From: an uncultured Bacillota bacterium
GTDB taxonomy: Bacteria > Bacillota > Clostridia > UBA1381
NCBI GenBank assembly: GCA_949297205.1
Contig: CASFSH010000104.1
Coordinates: 1 to 5,487, forward strand
Length of the DNA: 5,487 bases
Reading direction: 5' to 3'
Under the pieces are notes generated by a model. It saw only the letters and a list, made by a program, of their open reading frames with translations. It had not been told where the DNA came from and did not search any database. The position numbers and the translations under genes were made by a program. Below are positions 1-5,487 of the stretch, one piece after another. The stretch's first letter is position 1. Every line of letters begins with the position of its first letter.

Positions 1-26
1 ATATATTTAATTATCTGCTTTTTTTA

Positions 27-55
27 TTGCAATTTTTTGGAAATTAGGGTATAAT
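27..55 (+). promoter_or_regulatory. Sigma-A-type promoter of the polA operon
   Basis: A -35 element TTGCAA (27-32, 4 of 6 matches to TTGACA) and a perfect -10 element TATAAT (50-55) are separated by exactly 17 bp. There is no TGn extension before the -10. Transcription would be expected to begin near position 62, giving a leader of about 50 bases before the preferred polA start at 113. It is the only good promoter upstream of polA in the window, so it probably drives the whole polA-cca-coaE-SLT run. The call is from sequence only. AT-rich DNA produces chance -10 boxes, but the spacing and position here are as expected. Confidence 0.72.
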
Positions 56-65
56 AAATCTATAA

Positions 66-91
66 AACATACTAAATACTTTCTGTATGTT
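66..91 (+). repeat. Small inverted repeat in the polA leader
   Basis: The arms AACATAC (66-72) and GTATGTT (85-91) are perfect 7-base reverse complements around a 12-base loop. They lie between the predicted transcription start (about 62) and the ribosome binding site at 103. In RNA this would be a weak AU-rich stem ending about 11 bases before the Shine-Dalgarno sequence. In DNA it could be an operator half-site pair. A 7-base match can arise by chance in such AT-rich sequence, so function is only a possibility. Confidence 0.35.
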
Positions 92-102
92 ATATTATTT
101 AT

Positions 103-107
103 GGAGG
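103..107 (+). promoter_or_regulatory. Ribosome binding site deciding the polA start
   Basis: GGAGG lies 5 bases before the ATG at 113. It also lies inside the codons that would follow an upstream in-frame ATG at 101. That upstream ATG has no Shine-Dalgarno sequence of its own, since the preceding bases are only A and T. The ribosome should therefore start at 113, which gives the N-terminus MKKLLIIDSN, typical of Pol I. Confidence 0.85.
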
Positions 108-112
108 AAAAA

Positions 113-2770
113 ATGAAAAAATTATTAATTATAGATTCCAACAGTATTATTAACAGAGCATTTTACGGAGTAAGATATTTAAGTTCCAAAGATGGTACAC
201 CCACAAATGCCGTGTATGGATTCTTAAACACCCTTTTTAAATTGATTGAAGAAGTAAAACCCAATTATATCTGTACTGCATATGACCTTAAAGCACCTAC
301 CTTCCGTCATAAAATGTACACAGAATATAAAGCACAAAGAAAACCAATGCCTGACGGATTAAAGGTACAGATACCTATCTCAAAAGATATTTTGGCCGCA
401 ATGAATATAAAAAGTTTTGAATGTGAAGGCTATGAGGCTGATGACATTATAGGTACCGTATCCAAAATATGCGATGACAACGGCATTGAATGTTATATAG
501 CAACAGGTGATAAAGACGATTTACAGCTCGCAACAGACAAAACAAAGGTAATTCTTACCGTTACAAAAAGCGGAGTAAATGAAACCGTTTATTATGATGA
601 ATCTGCCGTTATGGATAAATATCACGTTACCCCCAGTGAATTTATAGATATAAAAGCACTGATGGGAGACCCTTCGGATAATATTCCGGGAGTAAGCGGT
701 ATAGGAGAAAAAACTGCTATTTCTTTGATTGAAAAATACAAATCAATTGAATTTATTTATGATCACATTGACGAAATTGATTTAAAAGATGCTATGTTGA
801 AAAAAATTATTGACGGAAAAGAATCTGCTTTTTTAAGTAAAACTCTTGCAACAATTATCCGTGATGTACCTATTTCATTTAATTTTTCCGAATGTGAATT
901 TAACGGAAATATTTCTTCATGCGCAACACCTGAAGTTTTTGAAATTTTAAACAAACTTAATCTTAACAGTATAATAAAAAGACTTGATTTTTCCGATTCA
1001 GATACAGTTAAAACCATATCTGAAGATATTTATAAAAACACCGTTTTTTATGAGATCAATACAGTTGAAGACCTTAACTCATTTATTGAAACTATTGGTG
1101 ACAAACTATCTTTTATATGTGAATTTAACGGTGATGAGCTGTCTTCAATAGCTATTTCAAATGATAAAAAAGCAATAGGAATTGATTTATATAATTCTGA
1201 CAGAAAAACAATTCTTCCTGTATTAAATAATCTTTTTAAGAGAGAAGATATTAAATTATACACTGCCAATGCAAAGGAATGTTTTGTAAAATTGCATAAC
1301 ATAATTGACTTTCATAATATTTGCTATGATGTGGAAATTGCCGCATATCTTATAAATCCCGCAAAAAGTGAATACAGTATTACATCACTTATAAAAGATT
1401 ATTTCGGAATAGAAATAGACAAACAATCCGATACAAAGCAATTGTCTTTATTTGACTCCGATGCAGATGTTACATCTATTTGCAAAAAAGTCCTTGCAAT
1501 TGAACCTCTTTATAAAAAGACAAGTGAATTATTGGAAAAAAATAATCAGTCATATCTTTATAATGAAGTTGAACTGCCTTTAATAAGAGTACTTGCAGAT
1601 ATGCAAATATACGGTATAAAAATAGATAAAGATCAGCTTAACGAATTTTCCGTACAGCTTGATTCGAAAATAAAAACACTTACCCAAGAAATTTATGATC
1701 TTGCAGGTGAAGAATTTAATATAAATTCGCCAAAGCAATTAGGTGTTATACTTTTTGAAAAATTGGGATTAAAATCCTTTAAAAAGACAAAAACAGGATA
1801 TTCTACCGGTATTGAAGTATTGGAAAAACTGCGTTCTTCCCATCCTATAATTGAATTGTTAATTGAATACAGACAACTTACAAAACTAAAAAGCACATAT
1901 TGTGACGGTCTGCTCCCTGTTATCAATCCCCAAACCGGCAGAATACATTCACAATTTAATCAGACTGTAACGGTAACAGGAAGAATCAGCTCAACTGAGC
2001 CGAATATGCAGAATATTCCCGTGAGAACAAAATTAGGGCGCGAACTCAGAAAAATGTTCATTGCAGAAAATGATAAATATATTTTGGTTGATGCTGATTA
2101 TTCACAGATTGAACTGCGTGTTCTTGCACATATTGCAAATGACAAAACAATGCTTGACGCATTTAAAAATAACGAAGATATCCATGCTGTTACTGCGTCA
2201 CAGGTTTTAGGTATTCCTCTTTCCGAGGTTACTCCAGAGCAAAGAAGTTCTGCAAAAGCGGTAAATTTCGGAATTGTATACGGAATAGGCGAATACAGTC
2301 TGTCACAGGACTTAAAGATTCCGGTTAAAGAAGCAAAAGCATATATTAATGCATATCTTGAAAAATACCACGGTGTACGCGAATATATGACACAAATTAA
2401 AGCAGAAGCTGAAAAAAACGGTTATGTAAAAACAATGATGAACAGAATACGCTACATCCCGGAGTTAAAATCAACCAATCACAATATTCACGCTTTTGGT
2501 GAAAGAGTTGCCTTAAATACACCAATTCAAGGCAGTGCTGCGGATATAATAAAACTTGCAATGGTTAAAGTCCATAAGCGGCTTATTTCCGAAAATCTTA
2601 AATCCCGTCTTATTCTTCAGGTACACGACGAACTGATTATTGAATCACCGAAAAGCGAAGAAGATATTGTTAAAAAAATATTGTGTGAAGAAATGGAAAA
2701 TGCCGTTAATCTTAATGTACCCCTTAAGGTTGATATGTCAAGCGGCAACAGTTGGTATGATGCAAAGTGA
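113..2770 (+). CDS. polA: DNA polymerase I
   Basis: This is a full-length family A DNA polymerase of 885 residues, close to Bacillus Pol I in length. It fills gaps and removes RNA primers during Okazaki-fragment maturation and excision repair in the cytoplasm. The 5' nuclease domain covers about residues 1-290, with metal-binding acidic residues D8, E108/D110/D111 (YEADD), D133/D135 (TGDKDD) and D186/D189 (GDPSDNIPGV), the last at the helix-hairpin-helix DNA-binding region. Residues about 300-480 are a 3'-5' exonuclease-like domain that has lost the FDTET-type motif, so proofreading is probably absent, as in several Firmicutes enzymes. The polymerase domain (about 485-885) is intact: motif A DYSQIE with D662 and E667, O-helix R711, K715, F719 and Y723, and motif C VHDE with D839 and E840. 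The start at 113 is preferred over ATG 101 because GGAGG lies between them. An alternative start at 101 would add 4 residues. The stop overlaps the next gene's GTG. Confidence 0.97.
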   Translation: MKKLLIIDSNSIINRAFYGVRYLSSKDGTPTNAVYGFLNTLFKLIEEVKPNYICTAYDLKAPTFRHKMYTEYKAQRKPMPDGLKVQIPISKDILAAMNIKSFECEGYEADDIIGTVSKICDDNGIECYIATGDKDDLQLATDKTKVILTVTKSGVNETVYYDESAVMDKYHVTPSEFIDIKALMGDPSDNIPGVSGIGEKTAISLIEKYKSIEFIYDHIDEIDLKDAMLKKIIDGKESAFLSKTLATIIRDVPISFNFSECEFNGNISSCATPEVFEILNKLNLNSIIKRLDFSDSDTVKTISEDIYKNTVFYEINTVEDLNSFIETIGDKLSFICEFNGDELSSIAISNDKKAIGIDLYNSDRKTILPVLNNLFKREDIKLYTANAKECFVKLHNIIDFHNICYDVEIAAYLINPAKSEYSITSLIKDYFGIEIDKQSDTKQLSLFDSDADVTSICKKVLAIEPLYKKTSELLEKNNQSYLYNEVELPLIRVLADMQIYGIKIDKDQLNEFSVQLDSKIKTLTQEIYDLAGEEFNINSPKQLGVILFEKLGLKSFKKTKTGYSTGIEVLEKLRSSHPIIELLIEYRQLTKLKSTYCDGLLPVINPQTGRIHSQFNQTVTVTGRISSTEPNMQNIPVRTKLGRELRKMFIAENDKYILVDADYSQIELRVLAHIANDKTMLDAFKNNEDIHAVTASQVLGIPLSEVTPEQRSSAKAVNFGIVYGIGEYSLSQDLKIPVKEAKAYINAYLEKYHGVREYMTQIKAEAEKNGYVKTMMNRIRYIPELKSTNHNIHAFGERVALNTPIQGSAADIIKLAMVKVHKRLISENLKSRLILQVHDELIIESPKSEEDIVKKILCEEMENAVNLNVPLKVDMSSGNSWYDAK

Positions 2771-4017
2771 GTGATTTTATGTTTTTGCCCGACAAAGTAA
2801 AATTGATTATTGACAGGCTTGAAAACAACGGTTTTTGTGCTTTTGCGGTAGGCGGCTGTGTACGTGATACCCTTCTGTCACGTACACCTGATGATTGGGA
2901 TATATGCACTGATGCATTACCTGACAAAATATTAGATATTTTTTCGGATTATACCACTGTTAAAACAGGTATAAAGCATGGAACTGTTACAGTTGTAATA
3001 GAGAAAATCCCATTTGAAATAACCACTTTCAGAATTGACGGAGAATATTATGACAACAGACATCCTGATAATATCACTTTTACTCCCAGCCTTAAAGAAG
3101 ATTTAAAACGCAGAGATTTCACAATAAATGCCTTGGCATACAATAGCAGAACAGGATTTTGTGATTATTCCGGCGGTATGTCTGATTTGAAAAACAAAAT
3201 TATACGCTGTGTTGGAATACCTGATATACGTTTTTCGGAAGATGCATTAAGAATTTTAAGAGCAATACGTTTTTCTTCTCAGCTTGGTTTTAAAATAGAT
3301 ATAAGCACAGAAGAAAGTTTAAGAAAAAACAAAACTTTATTAAAAAACATATCAAAAGAGCGTATAAAATCGGAATTTGTAAAAATACTTTTATCTGATG
3401 ATTGCAATGTATATTATAAATACAAAGACATACTTTCTGTTTTTACTCATGATATCATTGTCGACAAATATTTTTCAAATATAATTGCAACTCTTCCCCG
3501 CTCAATTCCCATACGACTTGCGGCTTTTATTCTAAACGGCACCAAAAAAAATTTCAGAGAGGATATTGCAAATTATTCAAAGAATTTTCTGTATGAAATG
3601 AAATTTGACAAAAAAACAATTACACAGACTTATAATATAATAAAAAATTACAATATTAAAATTATTGATAATTTACTATATGTCCGAAAATTACTTTCTG
3701 ATATTGACTTTATAATCCTGTCTGACATATTATTTTTAAAAAAATCCTCAACAACGGATTATAACGAAATTAAACTTTATGAAAATGTTCTTGATAAAAT
3801 GAAATATATTAAGGAAAAAAAGTTGTGTACAAAAATATCCGAACTTGACATTAACGGCAATGATTTAATCGAACACGGATACGCACACGGAGCTATGACA
3901 GGTATTCTTTTAAAGAAAATACTCTATATGTTAATTGAAAACAATTTAGAAAACAAAAAAGAAATTTTATTGAATACAGCGCTTAAAATAGTACAGGATT
4001 CGGAGGGATTCAATTGA
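2767..4017 (+). CDS. cca: CCA tRNA nucleotidyltransferase (class II)
   Basis: This enzyme adds or repairs the 3' CCA end of tRNAs from CTP and ATP without a nucleic acid template. Seen in the 416-residue protein, numbered from the GTG: the nucleotidyltransferase signature VGGCVRD (28-34) with metal ligands D43 and D45 (DWD); the flexible-loop segment TFRIDGEYYDNRHPD (87-101); RRDFTINALAY (115-125); the nucleotide-selecting motif EDALR (158-162), in which E, D and R act as the amino-acid template in this family; and a neck helix ISKERIKSEF near 195. The C-terminus (LDINGNDLIEHGYAHG) resembles the tail domain of CCA-adding enzymes. No HD phosphohydrolase domain is visible. The flexible loop argues against a CC-only enzyme, but an A-adding enzyme or poly(A) polymerase cannot be fully excluded. 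The GTG overlaps the polA stop by 4 bases and has no good Shine-Dalgarno sequence, so coupling is likely. ATG 2779, giving MFLPDKV and 412 residues, is a realistic alternative start. Confidence 0.92.
   Translation: MSDFMFLPDKVKLIIDRLENNGFCAFAVGGCVRDTLLSRTPDDWDICTDALPDKILDIFSDYTTVKTGIKHGTVTVVIEKIPFEITTFRIDGEYYDNRHPDNITFTPSLKEDLKRRDFTINALAYNSRTGFCDYSGGMSDLKNKIIRCVGIPDIRFSEDALRILRAIRFSSQLGFKIDISTEESLRKNKTLLKNISKERIKSEFVKILLSDDCNVYYKYKDILSVFTHDIIVDKYFSNIIATLPRSIPIRLAAFILNGTKKNFREDIANYSKNFLYEMKFDKKTITQTYNIIKNYNIKIIDNLLYVRKLLSDIDFIILSDILFLKKSSTTDYNEIKLYENVLDKMKYIKEKKLCTKISELDINGNDLIEHGYAHGAMTGILLKKILYMLIENNLENKKEILLNTALKIVQDSEGFN
4002..4007 (+). promoter_or_regulatory. Ribosome binding site for coaE (TTG start)
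   Basis: GGAGGG lies inside the last codons of cca, 6 bases before the TTG at 4014. The strong site at ideal spacing supports the rare TTG start. The next in-frame ATG lies well inside the reading frame and would remove the P-loop. Confidence 0.85.
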
Positions 4018-4604
4018 TAATACTTGGCATTACAGGTGGTTCCGGCTGTGGAAAAACAACTGTAAGCGATTATTTCAGAAATAATGGAATTGATGTAATT
4101 GATACTGATAAGGTTGCACGGTTAATTGTTGAACCGGGTCAGCCTGCATTATCGGAAATCAAATCAATCTTCGGAGATGAATATATATCGGCAGACGGAA
4201 CACTGAACAGAAAAAAATTGGGAAATTATGTTTTTTCCCATCCCGATAAAATATCTGTTTTAAACAAAATTACTCATAAATACATATCGCGGTATGTTGA
4301 TTCATATATTAATAGTTATAACGGTGAAATTATCGGTATAGACGGTGCAGCGCTTATAGAAAGCGGCATTAATTCAAAATGCGATTTTGTTTTATCTGTT
4401 CTTTCGGATATTAAAATACGTACCGAAAGAATAAAAAAACGTGATAATCTAACGGATGATGAGGCAAAATGCCGAATTTCGGCACAAAAAGATGACAATT
4501 TTTATATTGAAAATTCTGATTTTTTGGTGTATAATAATAATGACATTATATATCTACATAATCAATTGGATAACATATTGAATAAATTAAGGAGTAAGCT
4601 TTGA
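4014..4604 (+). CDS. coaE: Dephospho-CoA kinase
   Basis: CoaE catalyses the last step of coenzyme A synthesis in the cytosol: ATP phosphorylates the 3'-hydroxyl of the dephospho-CoA ribose. The 196-residue length is normal for the family. The N-terminal Walker A loop is GGSGCGKT (8-15, K14). It is followed by DTD (D30, D32), the acidic site expected to hold the catalytic aspartate, and then EPGQPALSEI and DGTLNRKKLGNYVF, both family hallmarks. LNKITHKYI (near 83-91) matches the usual LNxITHPxI with P replaced by K. The usual PLLFE segment reads AALIE (112-116), a visible deviation in the substrate-binding region. The lid has R136, R139 and R143 (RTERIKKR), then the conserved EAKCRISAQ ending at Q158. 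The gene starts with TTG, overlapping the cca stop as TTGA, and ends in another TTGA overlap with the next gene. Co-translation within the operon is strongly suggested. Confidence 0.95.
   Translation: MIILGITGGSGCGKTTVSDYFRNNGIDVIDTDKVARLIVEPGQPALSEIKSIFGDEYISADGTLNRKKLGNYVFSHPDKISVLNKITHKYISRYVDSYINSYNGEIIGIDGAALIESGINSKCDFVLSVLSDIKIRTERIKKRDNLTDDEAKCRISAQKDDNFYIENSDFLVYNNNDIIYLHNQLDNILNKLRSKL
4507..4535 (+). promoter_or_regulatory. Candidate internal promoter inside coaE, upstream of the SLT gene
   Basis: TTGAAA (4507-4512, 5 of 6 matches to the -35 consensus) and TATAAT (4530-4535, perfect -10) are 17 bp apart. The predicted start site is near 4542, about 59 bases before the transglycosylase TTG. 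By consensus it scores better than the promoter in front of polA. Because it lies within coding sequence in AT-rich DNA, chance occurrence remains possible. Confidence 0.5.
4537..4549. repeat. 13-bp palindrome at the predicted start site of the internal promoter
   Basis: ATAATG (4537-4542) and CATTAT (4544-4549) are exact reverse complements around a single central A. The element begins two bases after the TATAAT box and spans the expected +1 position, where a repressor operator could lie. It is also coding sequence for an Asn/Asp-rich turn of CoaE and is AT-rich, so coincidence is quite possible. Confidence 0.25.
4589..4594 (+). promoter_or_regulatory. Ribosome binding site for the SLT gene (TTG start)
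   Basis: AAGGAG lies in the 3' end of coaE, 6 bases before the TTG at 4601. It supports this TTG as the start. The resulting N-terminus MKKHKYF followed by a hydrophobic segment is what an exported protein should have. Confidence 0.85.
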
Positions 4605-5155
4605 AAAAACATAAATATTTTTCTGTTATTATTTTAGTTATTACTGCAATCTTTGCTTTTATTCCGGTTTCAAAAACTGTATTAAAAATTTTATATCCTT
4701 TAAGATATGAAGATTATATTCAGGAATACAGCAGCAAATACAATCTTGACGAATATCTGATAATGGCACTTATAAAAACAGAAAGTAATTATATATATGA
4801 TGCTCATTCAGGTATTGCAAGAGGTCTTATGCAGATAACTGATGATACTGCAGTATGGATTGCAGAAAAAATGGGAATGGAATTCTACCCTAACGATATA
4901 GAAAATCCCGAAATCAATATAAATATGGGCTGTTATTATCTCAGGTATCTTCTTGAGTACTATGATTGGGATATACAGTATGCACTTGCCGCCTACAATG
5001 CAGGCATGGGAAACGTGAATAAATGGCTGGAAAATTCTTCACCGGAATATTCGAATGATTTTATTGGTTCGATTCCATTCTCCGAAACACAAAATTATTT
5101 AAAAAAAATAAGCCGAGCACAAAAGATCTATGAAAAACTATATAAAAAGGTTTAA
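4601..5155 (+). CDS. Membrane-anchored lytic transglycosylase, SLT domain
   Basis: The predicted enzyme cleaves the MurNAc-GlcNAc bond of peptidoglycan without water, leaving 1,6-anhydro-MurNAc ends. It is 184 residues long, a minimal form with little besides the catalytic domain. Residues 2-5 are basic (KKHK) and residues about 7-31 are hydrophobic, forming a signal anchor or signal peptide. There is no lipobox cysteine and no clear AxA cleavage site, so a membrane-tethered extracytoplasmic protein is likeliest. The SLT domain spans about 36-180. It contains catalytic E61 in KTESNY, then SGIARGLMQIT (70-80), an INMGCYYLRYLL helix, and AAYNAG (130-135), the standard order of family 1 motifs. 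No LysM or other wall-binding module is present. The TTG start overlaps the coaE stop by 4 bases, indicating coupling, and an internal promoter in coaE may give extra expression. Its exact cellular role (growth, division, sporulation or envelope-complex insertion) cannot be read from the sequence. Confidence 0.92.
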   Translation: MKKHKYFSVIILVITAIFAFIPVSKTVLKILYPLRYEDYIQEYSSKYNLDEYLIMALIKTESNYIYDAHSGIARGLMQITDDTAVWIAEKMGMEFYPNDIENPEININMGCYYLRYLLEYYDWDIQYALAAYNAGMGNVNKWLENSSPEYSNDFIGSIPFSETQNYLKKISRAQKIYEKLYKKV

Positions 5156-5165
5156 TATTTTTTAG

Positions 5166-5205
5166 AAAGATTTTTTTAGAATGAAATGTTTTCATTCTTA
5201 TCTTT
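5166..5205 (+). terminator. Imperfect hairpin after the operon, possible weak terminator
   Basis: The upper stem is AGAATGAAA (5178-5186) paired with TTTCATTCT (5190-5198), a perfect 9 bp with a 3-base loop. Below it AAAGAT (5166-5171) pairs with ATCTTT (5200-5205), separated from the upper stem by an asymmetric internal loop of six T against one T. The stem is AU-rich, and the downstream bases (AACATAAC) do not form a T-tract, so it is not a textbook intrinsic terminator. It could slow or partly end transcription, stabilise the 3' end of the operon message, or be a regulatory leader element for the next gene. The rest of the 92-base gap (5156-5247) shows only T-rich runs, a TAACATAACAT repeat at 5205-5215 and the next ribosome binding site. 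I see no convincing promoter in it. Confidence 0.35.
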
Positions 5206-5233
5206 AACATAACATTTTAAGACAATTTACAAA

Positions 5234-5240
5234 AAGGAGG
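5234..5240 (+). promoter_or_regulatory. Ribosome binding site for the cytidylate-kinase-like gene
   Basis: AAGGAGG is a full-consensus Shine-Dalgarno sequence, 7 bases before the ATG at 5248. It is the strongest site in the window and makes this start secure. Confidence 0.9.
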
Positions 5241-5247
5241 AATCTCT

Positions 5248-5487
5248 ATGAACACAATCATTACAATTGGCAGACAATATGGAAGCGGCGGAAGAGAGTT
5301 AGGGCAAATTCTTGCAAAAAAACTCGGTATTGATTTTTATGATGAAGAACTTGTAACAATGGCAGCTGAAAAAAATAATATGCACCGTGATATCCTAAGG
5401 GCTGTTGACGAAAAAGCAACAAAAAGTTTATTATACACTTTGGTTACAGGAAGCGATCTGCGTTTCATGAACTCACCTGTACACTAT
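5248..5487 (+). CDS. Cytidylate kinase-like family protein (3' end outside window)
   Basis: An open frame runs from ATG 5248 to the window end without a stop, giving the first 80 residues. The N-terminus MNTIITIGRQYGSGGRELGQILAKKLG, followed by DFYDEEL, is characteristic of the cytidylate-kinase-like family (Pfam Cytidylate_kin2). These are P-loop proteins related to nucleoside monophosphate kinases. The loop reads GRQYGSGGRE (8-17), with no lysine in the usual GKS/T place. That is normal for this family and differs from true Cmk. In family members the D-x-x-D/E stretch after the loop helix (YDEEL, 31-35) is also conserved. The substrate and reaction of this family are not well established, so I do not name it cmk. 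It follows the operon after 92 bases with its own strong ribosome binding site and an ATG start, unlike the coupled genes upstream, so it may be a separate unit or a read-through member. Confidence 0.85.
   Translation, partial: MNTIITIGRQYGSGGRELGQILAKKLGIDFYDEELVTMAAEKNNMHRDILRAVDEKATKSLLYTLVTGSDLRFMNSPVHY

Noticed and set aside
19..25. T-run at the window start as the tail of an upstream terminator
   Set aside because: No stem is visible in the 18 bases before it. It could belong to a hairpin outside the window, but nothing here supports that.
1305..1330. Possible promoter TTGACT ... TATGAT inside polA
   Set aside because: The spacer is only 14 bp, too short for a normal sigma-A promoter, and no gene start follows.
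1457..1471. Residues SDADVT in PolA as the exonuclease-domain ADVT motif (E. coli D501 region)
   Set aside because: It precedes the helix that aligns with that region by several residues and sits in a polar loop beside QLSLF. The matching helix (ICKKVLA) lacks the aspartate. The similarity looks accidental.
763..1926. Minus-strand open frames within polA (763-1017, 1048-1302, 1693-1926)
   Set aside because: They lie wholly opposite conserved polA coding sequence and show no recognisable domain that I could see. They are shadows of the real frame.
2724..2927. Minus-strand open frame across the polA/cca junction
   Set aside because: It lies opposite the conserved 3' end of polA and the catalytic motif of cca, and its translation has no recognisable domain.
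3544..3551. Run of eight A in cca as a frameshift or slippage site
   Set aside because: The reading frame continues intact through it to the conserved C-terminal segment, and no alternative frame of interest follows. A-runs are common at this base composition.
4316..4498. Minus-strand open frame of 60 codons inside coaE
   Set aside because: It is opposite conserved CoaE sequence, with no visible domain.
5187..5215. Promoter for the kinase-like gene using TAACAT (5205-5210 or 5210-5215) as -10
   Set aside because: The -10 matches are only 4 of 6 and no acceptable -35 lies 16-18 bp upstream.

Overview
This is an ordinary housekeeping stretch from an AT-rich (roughly 30 % G+C by eye) Gram-positive genome. 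It is most likely an anaerobic clostridial member of the Firmicutes, perhaps a gut Oscillospiraceae/Ruminococcaceae-type organism. That placement rests on base composition, strong GGAGG ribosome binding sites, TTG starts, a DNA polymerase I with a degenerate proofreading domain, and a polA/coaE/lytic-transglycosylase gene order that I recall from Clostridia. No search was run to confirm the taxonomy.

Layout, all on the + strand. Bases 1-112 hold a good sigma-A-type promoter (TTGCAA, 17 bp, TATAAT), a short leader with a small dyad, and the polA ribosome binding site. Four genes then follow with no gaps: polA (113-2770), a class II tRNA nucleotidyltransferase, cca (2767-4017), coaE (4014-4604), and a small membrane-anchored SLT-family lytic transglycosylase (4601-5155). 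At each junction the stop codon can overlap the next start by 4 bases (GTGA, TTGA, TTGA), and the overlapping starts are GTG, TTG and TTG. This is the signature of a translationally coupled operon. A second strong promoter-like sequence (TTGAAA, 17 bp, TATAAT) sits inside the 3' end of coaE and could express the transglycosylase separately. A 92-base gap (5156-5247) with an imperfect hairpin separates the operon from a fifth gene. That gene has its own strong ribosome binding site, encodes a cytidylate-kinase-like P-loop protein, and is cut off by the window end.

The operon products do not form one pathway. They cover DNA repair and Okazaki-fragment maturation (PolA), tRNA 3'-end synthesis and repair (Cca), the last step of coenzyme A synthesis (CoaE) and peptidoglycan cleavage at the membrane (SLT protein). 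The grouping looks like growth-linked co-expression rather than a dedicated system. I found no mobile element, CRISPR array, RNA gene, or evidence of a new biological system. The points most worth checking are the internal promoter with a palindrome at its expected start site, a consensus-type beta-clamp-binding pentapeptide in PolA, the loss of proofreading residues, and the chain of overlapping non-ATG starts.
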